From Bog-473 sp036489775 (GTDB lineage Bacteria > Actinomycetota > Acidimicrobiia > Acidimicrobiales > RAAP-2), in NCBI GenBank assembly GCA_036489775.1, contig DASXFC010000008.1:1-64000 (forward strand): 64,000 nt of DNA. The letters run 5' to 3'. Both the position numbers and the translations under genes were made by a program. The notes under the pieces were generated by a model. The model worked only from the letters and a program-made list of their open reading frames with translations, was not told the origin of the DNA and searched no databases. This document shows, one piece after another, positions 25,194 to 33,933 of this stretch (within the stretch, counting starts at the first letter, position 1; every line of letters begins with the position of its first letter).

Positions 25194-26162
25194 CTACGGA
25201 ATTAGCAGGACGCGCCCGAACGATTGGCGGCTCTCGATGTAGGCGTGGGCTTCGGCTGCCTCAGCCAGCGGGTAGGCCCGGTCGATCACGACCCGCAACG
25301 CACCGCTGGCGATGTCGGCCAAATGACCGGCGATCATCGGATAGGCCCGCGGGAACAGGAACAGCTCGGCTCCGAGGAAGTAGCCCGAGAGCGTCTGGTT
25401 GTTAGGCCGCATGCCTGAGATATCGAGGGTCTCCGCGGCCACCCGGCTGGCGTCACCCACGCTGACGCAACGCCCCCGGTAGGCCAGGGCGTTGATGCTG
25501 CCCTGGAGGGTGGTACCTCCCACCGAGTCGACGATGACGTCGATGCCACGGCCGTCGGTCAGACGGCGCGCTTCGGCCACAAAGTCGCTGGTGGCGTAGT
25601 TGATGCCCTCGTCCAGGCCGAGCTCGGCCAGCCGGGCCAGCTTGTCGTCACTCGACGCCGTGGCGAAGACGCGGGCACCGGCCCGCTTGGCCATCTGGAT
25701 GGCGGCGATACCCACCCCGCCGGCACCGGCATGGATGAGGGCCGTCTCACCCGCCTGGAGTCGACCGAACTCGAACAGGCAATCATCAGCCGTCCCGAAC
25801 GGAACCGGGACGCAGGCCGCCTGATCGGTTGGCAATCCCTCGGGGATTTTCCAGGCAAACCCGGCCGGGACCACCCGCAGGGCGGCGTGAGAGCCATCGA
25901 GGCCGACGGTGACGACCCGGTCACCAGGAGCGAATCCTTTGACCTGGACGCCCACCTCGAGGATCGTCCCGGCACACTGGTAGCCCACGATGTGGGGCAT
26001 CCGGCCCAGATCACCGCCCAGCCGGTTGAGCGTGTCCCCGCCCTCGATACTGATGGCCTCCACCTGCACCAGCACATCGCCCGGACCCGGAACGGGGTCT
26101 GGAACGTCCTCATACCGCAGGACTTCGGGAGCACCTGTTTCGTAGTACACCGCTGCCTTCAT
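25194..26162 (-). CDS. Zinc-independent medium-chain reductase (quinone oxidoreductase-like)
   Basis: A 322-residue MDR-superfamily NADPH oxidoreductase. The N-terminal GroES-like half has MKAAVYYETGAPEVLRYEDV and HIVGYQCAGTILEVG. The Rossmann motif AGAGGVGIAAIQMAKRAGARV is in the middle, with VIVDSVGGTTL later. Catalytic zinc ligands are absent, as in quinone oxidoreductase/enoyl reductase-like members. The ATG at 26162 is chosen; an in-frame GTG two codons earlier is possible. It is divergent from the SDR gene with only about 25 bases between, suggesting short or leaderless transcripts. Confidence 0.87.
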   Translation of the reverse strand: MKAAVYYETGAPEVLRYEDVPDPVPGPGDVLVQVEAISIEGGDTLNRLGGDLGRMPHIVGYQCAGTILEVGVQVKGFAPGDRVVTVGLDGSHAALRVVPAGFAWKIPEGLPTDQAACVPVPFGTADDCLFEFGRLQAGETALIHAGAGGVGIAAIQMAKRAGARVFATASSDDKLARLAELGLDEGINYATSDFVAEARRLTDGRGIDVIVDSVGGTTLQGSINALAYRGRCVSVGDASRVAAETLDISGMRPNNQTLSGYFLGAELFLFPRAYPMIAGHLADIASGALRVVIDRAYPLAEAAEAHAYIESRQSFGRVLLIP

Positions 26163-26187
26163 CGTCACTGTCTAGCAAGATGAGGCC

Positions 26188-26913
26188 ATGCAGGCACTGG
26201 TCATCGGCGGTGGGTCGGGCATCGGCGCAGAACTGGCGGGCCTGCACCGGGCGCAGGGCACGACGACCATCGTGTGGGACGTGGCCGGAGAACGGGACGC
26301 CACCTGCGACATCACGGATCCGGCCGCCATCGAACAGGCCGTCGCCGGGCTCACGACCGTTCCGGAACTCATCACCATCACCGCCGGCGTGGGGCATGCG
26401 GGGTTGCTGACTGAGGCCGACCCCGCTGAATGGGACCGCATCATGGCCGTCAACGCCCGGGGGCCGTGGCTCTGCATGCGCGCCCTGGCCTCGGCTCTGC
26501 AGGCAGCCGGACAGCGCGGATCGATTGTGGCGACGTCCAGTATCAGCGCCCGGTTGGCCGACCGCGGCATGGGGCTCTACTGCGCGTCGAAGGCGGCCCT
26601 CAGCATGGTGGTCAAGGTGGCCGCGGCGGAATGGGGTCCGTGGGGAATCCGTGTCAACGCCATTGCACCGGGCGTCACCGTGACGCCGATGCTCGGTGGC
26701 ACTGAGGACGCCCCGTGGCTCCGCGGTCCGGCCGAGCGGACGGCACTGGGGCGGCTGGGCCAAGCCAGTGACATTGCCGAGGCCATCGTGGCGCTGCACC
26801 AGATGTCCTGGGTGACCGGTCAGGTCCTCGAGTGCGACGGCGGCCTCTCACTGCAGAGCCCCATCGACCCGCTGGGCGAGATGGAGAAGCTGCGCCGGGA
26901 CCGGTCACGCTGA
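26188..26913 (+). CDS. Short-chain dehydrogenase/reductase
   Basis: A 241-residue SDR with cofactor motif VIGGGSGIGAELAGLH near the N-terminus, active-site Ser in VATSSISARL and YxxxK in YCASKAALSMV. The C-terminal VTGQVLECDGGLSLQSP is of the classical FabG-like type. The NNAG motif is replaced by TAGVGHAG. Its last 82 bases overlap the start of the following heme-oxygenase-like gene in another frame. Substrate unknown. Confidence 0.87.
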   Translation: MQALVIGGGSGIGAELAGLHRAQGTTTIVWDVAGERDATCDITDPAAIEQAVAGLTTVPELITITAGVGHAGLLTEADPAEWDRIMAVNARGPWLCMRALASALQAAGQRGSIVATSSISARLADRGMGLYCASKAALSMVVKVAAAEWGPWGIRVNAIAPGVTVTPMLGGTEDAPWLRGPAERTALGRLGQASDIAEAIVALHQMSWVTGQVLECDGGLSLQSPIDPLGEMEKLRRDRSR

Positions 26914-27839
26914 GCAGCGGTGCTGGAGCGAGTCCGCTCACTCCCGACGTCCTCCGCGCCTACGCACCCGATCCCGCGAGATATCGGTCCGCCAGTCCCA
27001 CCTGGCTCGGCGAGCTCGACCTGGCGGTCTCGCCGGCCCATGTGCGCATGGGTATCCGGGCGCTCGAACAAGCGGAATGGCTGATCGCGGACGAGCTGGC
27101 CCCATCCGAGTTGGCCCTGCGTCGGAGGCTCCTGAACGAGCAGCGGGACCTGGTGTTCGCCTGCTGCGAGTCCGCCGAGGGCGCGGCCGGGGAGACAGCC
27201 GCTCTGATCGACGATTGGTTACGGGCCCGGGGACAATCGGTCGAACCACACGACGAAACCCACCCATTGGTCCGGGCCGGGTTGGCCGTGCAGGAAGACC
27301 TCTGCCTCATGGTGCGACGGCAGGGCGCCTGGCATCTCGACGGGGCCATTCTCTGTTTCCCCTCCATGTGGTCCCTCAGGGACAAGTTGGAGTTACCCAT
27401 GGCCAGGGTCCACGGCCCGGTCGACCACTATGCCGAAGAACTGTCGTCCAAGGCGGACACCTTCCTGGACCGCCTGATCCCGGGCCGGCTGGTCACGCGG
27501 CGCAACCTCTCCCTGTGGCCGTGCTGCCTGCTCTTCGTACCAACACTGAAACTCGACGCGTCGCTTTGGGACCCGGTGCCGCCTTCCGGTCTGCCGCGCC
27601 TGTGGCTGCGTAGCGAGCGGCAGACATTGCGCCGCCTACCGGGAAGCGGCGCCATCCTCTTCACCATCAAGGTTCAGATGGTGCATCTCAGCGCGCTCGG
27701 TCACCGGCCTGATCTCGCGGCGACCCTGGCCGCTTGGTTGCGCGGTCCTGGTGGTGAGAGCCGTCGTCAGCAGCTGGGTCAGCTGCTCGGCCCGGACCTG
27801 GCCTGGCTCGATGGCGTGGCCGCCAGCGCTTCGGCGTAG
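26832..27839 (+). CDS. Heme-dependent oxidative N-demethylase family protein (DUF3445)
   Basis: A protein of up to 335 residues with the DUF3445/HDOD pattern: RMGIRALEQAEWLIADEL, LVRAGLAVQEDLCLMVRR, AILCFPSMWSLRDKL and the late SERQTLRRLPGSGAILFTIKVQ. Characterised members bind heme through a PAS-like fold and remove methyl groups from amines with O2. The only usable start ahead of the conserved domain is a GTG at 26832, which gives an 82-base overlap with the SDR gene, so the first 26 residues are uncertain. The 3' end also overlaps the opposing TetR gene by 61 bases. Confidence 0.82.
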   Translation: MRRRPLTAEPHRPAGRDGEAAPGPVTLSSGAGASPLTPDVLRAYAPDPARYRSASPTWLGELDLAVSPAHVRMGIRALEQAEWLIADELAPSELALRRRLLNEQRDLVFACCESAEGAAGETAALIDDWLRARGQSVEPHDETHPLVRAGLAVQEDLCLMVRRQGAWHLDGAILCFPSMWSLRDKLELPMARVHGPVDHYAEELSSKADTFLDRLIPGRLVTRRNLSLWPCCLLFVPTLKLDASLWDPVPPSGLPRLWLRSERQTLRRLPGSGAILFTIKVQMVHLSALGHRPDLAATLAAWLRGPGGESRRQQLGQLLGPDLAWLDGVAASASA

Positions 27840-28426
27840 TCGCCGGCCCGCTGGAACCGGAGCCCGTCGTAGATGATGGGCAACAGGGCGGTGGGGTCGG
27901 CGCCGTGGTCGCCGGCCATGCAGCACCCGCTCACCAGAGACATCACGACCTCGCCGGTGACGTCGGGCCGGACGGCGCCGGCCTGCTTGGCCCGCTCGAG
28001 CAACAGACCCAGGGCCTCGAGCATGGCCTCCTTGGGAAATTCGAATTCCTCGTCGGAATCAACGATGGCCATGATCAGGTCTCGCTTCGACATGTTCACC
28101 TCGACCACGTGGTCGAGGAATCCGAAGAAGGCGGCCACCGGATCATCGGCCGTGGCCCGGCATTTCGCCTCGGCGGTCAACGTCTCCACCCACTCCATGA
28201 AAATGGCCTCAAAGAGCTTCTCTTTGGTCGGGAAGTGGCGGTAGAGCGTGCCGACGCCGACGCCCGCCTTCTCAGCGATGACATCGACCGGCACCCCGAG
28301 ACCTTCAGCTGCGAATACCGCCTCGGCCGCCTCGAGCACCCGGGCCCGATTGCGCTGGGCATCGGCTCGCATCGGTCGCGTCACTGCCGCGCAGGGGTCC
28401 TCGTCCTCAGCTTGATTCACGTCCAC
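27779..28426 (-). CDS. TetR-family repressor of the adjacent MFS pump
   Basis: A 215-residue regulator. The N-terminal helix-turn-helix is RNRARVLEAAEAVFAAEG...VDVIAEKAGVGVGTLYRHFPTKEKLFEAIF, followed by an all-helical ligand-binding domain. It is divergent from the MFS gene, with the promoter and palindromic operator between them. By analogy with TetR/efflux pairs it represses both until a pump substrate binds. The GTG at 28426 has GGAGGA ahead; a GTG at 28420 or the ATG of MRADAQ at residue 19 are alternatives. The C-terminus is encoded over the end of the DUF3445 gene. Confidence 0.88.
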   Translation of the reverse strand: MDVNQAEDEDPCAAVTRPMRADAQRNRARVLEAAEAVFAAEGLGVPVDVIAEKAGVGVGTLYRHFPTKEKLFEAIFMEWVETLTAEAKCRATADDPVAAFFGFLDHVVEVNMSKRDLIMAIVDSDEEFEFPKEAMLEALGLLLERAKQAGAVRPDVTGEVVMSLVSGCCMAGDHGADPTALLPIIYDGLRFQRAGDYAEALAATPSSQARSGPSS

Positions 28427-28446
28427 AGATTCTCACTTCCTCCCCA

Positions 28447-28508
28447 TTGACAAACGGAACCATCGTTCCGTATAGTCTAAGTGGAACCAGTACTCCGATT
28501 GTACTCCG
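28447..28508 (+). promoter_or_regulatory. MFS promoter with TetR operator in the spacer
   Basis: A sigma70-like promoter is readable: TTGACA at 28447-28452, an 18-base spacer, and TATAGT at 28471-28476. The spacer holds the palindrome ACGGAAC-CATC-GTTCCGT (28454-28471), an ideal TetR-type operator. A weaker copy GGAACCAGTACTCC lies at 28483-28496. GTACTCCG is repeated at 28490-28497 and 28501-28508, one helical turn apart. Binding here would block RNA polymerase directly. Confidence 0.78.
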
Positions 28509-28551
28509 CATCACCGACTATGCCAAGCCTCAAGCTCAAGGGAGCCACCGA

Positions 28552-30051
28552 ATGACCACAACCCTCGATCCCGAGCCCTTCACGCTCGACGAAACCGCCT
28601 CTGACCTGGACCCGAGGCGGTTCCGGGCCCTGGCGGTCATCGCCGTGGCCCAGCTCATGGTCGTCCTCGACGCCTCAGTCGTCATCATCGCCCTGCCCTC
28701 GGCCCAACGGGCGCTCCACATCTCGACGGCCAACCGCCAGTGGATGCTGACGGCCTACACCCTGGCCTTTGCCGGCCTGCTGCTGCTCGGGGGCCGCATC
28801 GCCGACTACCTGGGTCGCAAGCGGATGTTCATCATCAGCCTGCTCGGCTTCGCCGCCGCTTCTGCCCTCGGTGGTCTGGCCGTCAACTCCGCCATGCTGT
28901 TCGGAGCCCGGGCCCTTCAAGGCGCCTTCGCCGCCGTCATGGCTCCCGCCGCCCTCTCCCTTCTGACCGTGGCATTCACTGAGCCCAAAGAGCGGGCACG
29001 AGCCTTCGGCGTCTATGGCGGCATCGCCGGCAGCGGCGCCGCCATCGGCCTGATCCTCGGCGGTGCCCTCACCGAGTTCGCCTCGTGGCGCTGGACCCTT
29101 CTGATCAACGTCCCCATCGCGATCCTGGCCGCAGTGTTTGCCACCCGCGAGGTCACTGAGAGCCGGGCCTCACTCCGCCACGGCTACGACATCCCTGGCG
29201 CAGCCACGGTGACCGGCGGCCTGCTGGCATTGGTCTATGCCTTCACCAAGGCCGGATCCGATGGCTGGAGTGCGTCGCCCACCCTGATCTTCTTCGGTGC
29301 CGCTGCTGCCCTCCTCATCGCTTTCGTGGTGATCGAGATGCGGGTCTCGCACCCGCTGCTTCCCCTCCGGGTCATCCTCGAGCGCAACCGGGGCGGATCA
29401 TTCCTCTCGTCGCTGCTGGTCGGCACGGCGTTGCTCGGCACCTTCCTCTCGCTCACTTACTACTTCCAGGGCACGCTGCACTACTCGGCCCTCAAGACCG
29501 GGTTCGCCTTCGTGCCCTTCTCGGCCGGCATCATCCTGGGCGCCACCGTCTCGAGCAGGGTGATGCCCCGGGTGGGTCCACGTGCCGTGACCGGCACCGG
29601 TCTCATCCTGGCCGCCATCGGACTGGGCCTGTTCACCCTGCTGGGCGTCCACTCGACGTACCCCACCCTTCTCCTGCCGGCCGAGATCATCGTCAGCCTG
29701 GGGATGGGGATGTCCTTCGTGGCCATGAGCTCGACCTCGCTGGTCGGCGTCAGCCCCGAAGATGCCGGGGTGGCTAGTGCCCTGGTCAACTCCACCCAGC
29801 AGACCGGTGGGTCACTGGGTGCCGCCCTGATCAATACCATCGCCACCACGGCGACTGCGTCCTACCTGGCCACCCACGGCCACACGGTGGCCGCGATCAC
29901 CGCCGGCACTATCCACGGCTACGACAGTGCCTTCACCTTCAGCGCCGTCGCGCTGGTGGCGGCCGCCATCGTCGCCATCGCCCTGATCCGCCCTGCTCGC
30001 TCCCTGCCGGCCAACGAGGCCGAAGAGATTTTGGTCCCGATTGCCGCCTGA
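28552..30051 (+). CDS. MFS transporter, DHA2/EmrB-QacA type (14 helices)
   Basis: A 499-residue proton-driven drug exporter. VVLDASVVIIALPSAQRALH is motif D1 of the DHA2 group, GGRIADYLGRKRMFIISL is motif A, and GGIAGSGAAIGLILGGALTE is motif C. About fourteen hydrophobic helices follow, with VSPEDAGVASALVNSTQQTGGSLG in the second half. The ATG at 28552 has AAGGGAG upstream and skips a longer open frame that would cover the promoter. It is controlled by the divergent TetR gene. The likely role is efflux of a hydrophobic toxin or drug. Confidence 0.92.
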   Translation: MTTTLDPEPFTLDETASDLDPRRFRALAVIAVAQLMVVLDASVVIIALPSAQRALHISTANRQWMLTAYTLAFAGLLLLGGRIADYLGRKRMFIISLLGFAAASALGGLAVNSAMLFGARALQGAFAAVMAPAALSLLTVAFTEPKERARAFGVYGGIAGSGAAIGLILGGALTEFASWRWTLLINVPIAILAAVFATREVTESRASLRHGYDIPGAATVTGGLLALVYAFTKAGSDGWSASPTLIFFGAAAALLIAFVVIEMRVSHPLLPLRVILERNRGGSFLSSLLVGTALLGTFLSLTYYFQGTLHYSALKTGFAFVPFSAGIILGATVSSRVMPRVGPRAVTGTGLILAAIGLGLFTLLGVHSTYPTLLLPAEIIVSLGMGMSFVAMSSTSLVGVSPEDAGVASALVNSTQQTGGSLGAALINTIATTATASYLATHGHTVAAITAGTIHGYDSAFTFSAVALVAAAIVAIALIRPARSLPANEAEEILVPIAA

Positions 30052-30059
30052 CCAGGCGG
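30044..30059. terminator. Short hairpin at the MFS stop
   Basis: The six-base arms CCGCCT/AGGCGG around GACC include the MFS stop codon and lie seven bases from the end of the opposing hydrolase gene. It could stop both transcripts. There is no T-tract. Confidence 0.45.
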
Positions 30060-30065
30060 GTCGGA

Positions 30066-30962
30066 TCAGCGCCGGTGGGGCTCGGAGTGCTCCCAGTCAC
30101 CCAGCAGAGTGCGCAACGCCGTGAGCAAGATCAAGGGCTGATCGAGCATGGCGTGGTGGCCTGCTTCGGGGATCTCGATGACCGGGGTCACCCGGCCCAA
30201 TCGCTCGAACATGGACCGTCCGATGTCTGGGGTAACGAGACCGTACTCGGAGCGCAGGAGCGCCAGGCGGCAGTAGACGTCGGAGAGATACGGCGCGGCG
30301 ATCGATTGCATGCCGCCGGCGAACTGCTCGAAGACGCGGCGGTCGAACTTCCACTGCCACCCACCCTCGACCGCTTTGAGCGAATGTCGGGCCACGTAGT
30401 CGACGACATACTCAAGGTAGTGCTCCTGGGCCGGCACGGTACGGAAGTGATGCACCGCTTCATCGAGGGTCGGATAGAGACGAGGCTTTCCGAACGCTTC
30501 GCGCAGATGGAAGGCGCTGATCTCCGGGTCGAGTTCGCGCACAGGCGAATCGCACACGATGACCCCGTGCACGTCCGCGGCATGGCGTGCGGCCGTGGCG
30601 ATGGTCACGAAGCCACCCATTGAGTGACCGATAATTACCGGCAGTCCTGCCATGCCAATGCTCTGGGCCACCGCCACCACCTCGTCGGTCCACTGCTCGA
30701 CCCCGTAGACCTCACGGTGCCCGCTGTCGCCGTGCCCAGAGAGGTCGATGGCGGCCACGCGGTACTCGGCCGCGAAGGTCGCGGCTAGGGGCGTCCACCA
30801 GTGGGCGTGGGCACCACCGCCGTGGACGAAGACCAGGCCCTTGTGGCCAGGGTCACCCCAGGACAGGTAGTGAATGGCGCACCCTTCGACGTCGACCTGC
30901 TCGTCGCGATAGGGAACGTCGATGGCGCGCTGGAACCAGCCAGGCGGAGTGGGAATCGTCAC
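30066..30962 (-). CDS. Alpha/beta hydrolase
   Basis: A 298-residue hydrolase with oxyanion motif FVHGGGAHAHWW, nucleophile elbow IGHSMGG, and the final histidine in EAGHHAMLDQP. An acid residue lies in the region after VTPDIGRS. Similar proteins act on esters or as meta-cleavage product hydrolases. The start is a GTG at 30962 with AGGT just upstream. It follows the ferredoxin gene by 19 bases, so P450, ferredoxin and hydrolase form one minus-strand operon. Confidence 0.86.
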   Translation of the reverse strand: MTIPTPPGWFQRAIDVPYRDEQVDVEGCAIHYLSWGDPGHKGLVFVHGGGAHAHWWTPLAATFAAEYRVAAIDLSGHGDSGHREVYGVEQWTDEVVAVAQSIGMAGLPVIIGHSMGGFVTIATAARHAADVHGVIVCDSPVRELDPEISAFHLREAFGKPRLYPTLDEAVHHFRTVPAQEHYLEYVVDYVARHSLKAVEGGWQWKFDRRVFEQFAGGMQSIAAPYLSDVYCRLALLRSEYGLVTPDIGRSMFERLGRVTPVIEIPEAGHHAMLDQPLILLTALRTLLGDWEHSEPHRR

Positions 30963-30981
30963 GGCACCTGCGGCAGGTGGG

Positions 30982-31176
30982 CTACTCGCTCACGATCTCG
31001 ATGGCGTACTCGGGACAGTTGGCCACGGCCAAGCGGCACTTCTCCTCGAGCTCAGGTGGTACCTCGTCGACGATGACTGAAGCCTGCCCGTAGTCGTCGA
31101 CGTCGAAGACCTCCGGGGCCAGGCCGTAGCAGCGAGCGTGACCTTGGCACTTGTCCGGATCGACCCTGACCTTCAT
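30982..31176 (-). CDS. [3Fe-4S]-type ferredoxin, redox partner of the P450
   Basis: A 64-residue ferredoxin of the kind paired with actinobacterial P450s. The cluster-binding pattern is C10-x2-H13-x2-C16 with C54-Pro near the end (an extra Cys is C47). His replaces the second Cys of a [4Fe-4S] motif, so a 3Fe-4S cluster is expected. It overlaps the P450 stop by four bases (ATGA) and is translated with it. A 34-residue open extension upstream lies inside the P450 gene and is not used. Confidence 0.9.
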   Translation of the reverse strand: MKVRVDPDKCQGHARCYGLAPEVFDVDDYGQASVIVDEVPPELEEKCRLAVANCPEYAIEIVSE

Positions 31177-32390
31177 GGGAACACCACCGGCAGCACTCGA
31201 GGTCCGCGCACCTGACCGCCGGCCCAGGTCATCGGCTTGCTCTCGTCCACCCGGTAGCTGGGGATCCGGGCCAGCCACTCCTCGACGGCGACCTGGAGCT
31301 CCATCCGGGCCAGGTTGGATCCGGCACAGCGATGGATACCCGACCCGAAGGCCACATGCCGGTTGTGGGCCCGATCGAGCTGGACCACGTCCGGACTGTC
31401 GAACACCTCGGGATCCCGATTCGCGGCGGGGAAGTTCATGAGGACCTTGTCACCCTCCTTCATCGGGCAGCCGCCGTACTCGTAATCGCCCACCACCATC
31501 CGCGCCATGGTCACCGGCGCGTAGGCTCGGAGCAACTCCTCGATTGCCGTCGGCATCAGTTCGGGTTCGGTCACCAATTGCTTCAGGTCCTCAGGATGGG
31601 TACCGAGGTGCCACAGCGACGACCCGATGGAGCTCCAGGTGGTGTCGACACCAGCGATGAGGATCAGCGCCGCCATGCCCAGCACGATGTCCATCTGGAG
31701 CGGCTGGCCGTCGACTTCGGTGTGCAGCAGCTCACTGAGCAGGTCATCACCGGGATGTTCCTGTCGTTCGGCAACCTGCGCCACGAAGAAGTTGAGCAGC
31801 CCCTCCGCCCCGTGCCGGCGACGTTCCGGGTCGTCGGCGAACTCGAGCACATCTCGTACCCACCCGGTGAACGTGTCAGCCATGTCCGAGGGCACCCCGA
31901 GGATGTGGGCGATGACCCGGACCGGAATCTGCTGGGCGTAGTCAGCGGCGGCGTCGGCATGGCCGACGTCGGAAAAGCCGTCGAGCAAGGTCCGGCAAAG
32001 TTCTCGGGTCATCGGGACGTAGCTGTCGACCCGGCGGTGTGAGAACCAAGGGAGCAGCAGCCGACGGGTCCAGGTATGGAGCGGCGGGTCGGACGAAATC
32101 GGCGGCAGCCCGTACTGCAGCTCGGGTCCGTCGTAATTCGGGTCCTCTTCTTCGCCTTCGTCACCGGGGATCACCGCCACCCGGATGGAGCTGAAATGCT
32201 CAATGTCATGCGCTATGGCGGTGACGTCTTCGTAGCGGGTGGGTAGCCAACTGCTGACCCGACGCTCGGTATGGGCGATCGGGCAGCTGCTCCGGAGCTC
32301 ATCCCAGATGCTGAAGGGATCCTCGAGATAGCGAGGATCCAGAACGTCGAAATCGTTCGTCCAGTCCGCCACCGGTGCGGTGTGTGCCAT
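31173..32390 (-). CDS. Cytochrome P450
   Basis: A 405-residue soluble bacterial P450. The I-helix oxygen-binding segment is LILIAGVDTTWSS, the K-helix ExxR is in EELLRAY, and the heme-cysteine loop is FGSGIHRCAGSNLARMEL. The sequence type is close to mycobacterial CYP families that act on steroids, terpenes or fatty acids; the exact family cannot be assigned by eye. The start ATG at 32390 has a G-rich ribosome site. It leads the P450-ferredoxin-hydrolase operon. Confidence 0.94.
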   Translation of the reverse strand: MAHTAPVADWTNDFDVLDPRYLEDPFSIWDELRSSCPIAHTERRVSSWLPTRYEDVTAIAHDIEHFSSIRVAVIPGDEGEEEDPNYDGPELQYGLPPISSDPPLHTWTRRLLLPWFSHRRVDSYVPMTRELCRTLLDGFSDVGHADAAADYAQQIPVRVIAHILGVPSDMADTFTGWVRDVLEFADDPERRRHGAEGLLNFFVAQVAERQEHPGDDLLSELLHTEVDGQPLQMDIVLGMAALILIAGVDTTWSSIGSSLWHLGTHPEDLKQLVTEPELMPTAIEELLRAYAPVTMARMVVGDYEYGGCPMKEGDKVLMNFPAANRDPEVFDSPDVVQLDRAHNRHVAFGSGIHRCAGSNLARMELQVAVEEWLARIPSYRVDESKPMTWAGGQVRGPRVLPVVFP

Positions 32391-32477
32391 TCGACCCCCC
32401 TTGGGCCACTCGGGTCTAACGCCTTCACCATACCCGCCGCTCCAGTCGATTCAGATTCCAAGGAGGTCCACAGCGCC

Positions 32478-32516
32478 GTGGCAGTGGAAGGACACCTGGG
32501 GCTCTCAATCTGGTGA
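32478..32516 (+). other. Possible 12-codon leader ORF with a perfect ribosome site
   Basis: AAGGAGGT at 32460-32467 is the best Shine-Dalgarno match in this part of the window, yet no long gene follows it. Ten bases on, a GTG opens a frame encoding VAVEGHLGLSIW and then TGA, 43 bases ahead of the exported-protein start. It may be a leader peptide or a chance site. Confidence 0.3.
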
Positions 32517-32559
32517 GAAGGCGCAAGCCGCTGACGCACACGAGATAGGAGAACCAGCC

Positions 32560-33081
32560 ATGGAGGATCAGACCCCCTCACTCCCCGAACCCCGCACCAA
32601 CGCCCGCTGGCGATGGTCCACCCCAGGCCGTGCGCTCCTCGGCGGCGGGGTGCTGGCCGCCGTCCTCAGCCTGGCTCCGCTCTCGGCGGCCGGAGCCTCC
32701 ACCTCGCACAACACGACAGCCCCGGCCGGGGCCAAAGGGGGCGGTCGCCCGCCCGCTGGGGCCCATCAAAACCCGACGGCGGCGGGGAAGATCACCGCGC
32801 TGAGTGGGGACGACATCACGATCGTCGGCCAAGGCAGGACGACCCAGTCCGTCGTCTATACCTCGAGCACCACCTTCCGTGACATGTCCGGCACCACCAG
32901 CGCATCGGTGCTCAAGGTCGGTGCGTTCATCTCGGCGGCTGGGACCAAGGCATCCGACGGCACGGTGACGGCCACCTCGATCATGGTGGGTGAGGGACCG
33001 CCGCCGATCCGGAGTGGCGCTCCCGGCGCAAAGGGCACCAAACCACCGGGCGGCAGGAACGGCGCCCCGGGCGCTAGCTGA
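32560..33081 (+). CDS. Exported DUF5666-like protein
   Basis: A 173-residue protein with a basic N-terminus, a signal or anchor helix (ALLGGGVLAAVLSLAPLSAAGAS) and a domain of about 70 residues: GKITALSGDDITIVGQG, then SSTTFRDMSGTTSASVLKVGAFISAAGTKASDGTVTATSIMVGE. This resembles the beta-barrel DUF5666 repeat. The ends are rich in Gly, Ala and Pro. The ATG at 32560 with AGGAGA upstream is the start. Its last eight bases overlap the opposing dioxygenase gene. Function unknown. Confidence 0.75.
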   Translation: MEDQTPSLPEPRTNARWRWSTPGRALLGGGVLAAVLSLAPLSAAGASTSHNTTAPAGAKGGGRPPAGAHQNPTAAGKITALSGDDITIVGQGRTTQSVVYTSSTTFRDMSGTTSASVLKVGAFISAAGTKASDGTVTATSIMVGEGPPPIRSGAPGAKGTKPPGGRNGAPGAS

Positions 33082-33907
33082 GCCTGGGCGGTTCGACTGC
33101 CGCGCCACCCCGGGCGATCACGTACTGGCGCGAGGCCTCGTCGGCCGGCACCTGCAACAGGTCAGTGCCCTGGCCCCGCTGCCGGACCACGGCACCGTCG
33201 GGCGCATACTGCACGATGTAGGCCTTGCGAACCTCATCCGTCCTATTCGGCCCGGTTGAGTGGGGCGTCAGCGAGGAGAAAACCACCATGCTGCCCCGGC
33301 GGGTCGGCACGGCTACGGCGTCGCTGGGATCGCGGAGACAGACAAACCCGATGTCGGAGTATTCGTGGGCCAAGGTCCCCCGGTGGTGCAGCCGTGGGAC
33401 CACCCAGGGACACCCGTTCTCCTCGGTGGCATCGGTCAGGGCGATCCAGCAGGTCAGGTACTGCTGTGGCTCCACGAAGGCGTACCCATTGTCCTGATGC
33501 CAGGGAAACGGCGCCTCGGTGTCAGGCTTCTTGTAGACGGCTTGATCCCAGTACAGCCGCACGTCTGGCCCGATCAGGTCGACGCAGAGGTCGACAAAGA
33601 TCTGGCTGGCGCTCAAGCGGCGGAGCACCTCTGAGCGCTGGACCAAATGGGTGGTGAAGGTGATCTCATCGGCCCGGACGATGAAGAAACGACCACCGGG
33701 TTGCTGACGCAACACCTCCTCCCGCTCGGCTTCGACCGGGTCTATGGCTGCCGTGACTTCGTCGACCTCTGCCGGCGTGAAGGCATCTTCGAGCAAGAAG
33801 TAGCCCAGCTCGTCGTACTGGCGGGCCTGCTCAACCGAGATGATCCGAAAGGGACCCGAACGGTCTCTCCATTCGAAGCCGATGTTGAGGTCGTGTTCAG
33901 TCGGCAT
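33074..33907 (-). CDS. Phytanoyl-CoA dioxygenase (PhyH) family Fe(II)/2-oxoglutarate enzyme
   Basis: A 277-residue double-stranded beta-helix dioxygenase. The iron triad is His and Asp in PWHQDNGY and the distal His in LTPHSTGPN. The 2-oxoglutarate Arg is in VRKAYIVQYAP. Such enzymes hydroxylate acyl-CoAs, betaines or secondary metabolites. The ATG at 33907 is chosen; a GTG four codons earlier is also open. It ends the minus-strand run of dioxygenase, acetyltransferase and crotonase genes. Confidence 0.88.
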   Translation of the reverse strand: MPTEHDLNIGFEWRDRSGPFRIISVEQARQYDELGYFLLEDAFTPAEVDEVTAAIDPVEAEREEVLRQQPGGRFFIVRADEITFTTHLVQRSEVLRRLSASQIFVDLCVDLIGPDVRLYWDQAVYKKPDTEAPFPWHQDNGYAFVEPQQYLTCWIALTDATEENGCPWVVPRLHHRGTLAHEYSDIGFVCLRDPSDAVAVPTRRGSMVVFSSLTPHSTGPNRTDEVRKAYIVQYAPDGAVVRQRGQGTDLLQVPADEASRQYVIARGGAAVEPPRLS

Positions 33908-33933
33908 GGCGATGGGCACGCCCCCATTGTCAC

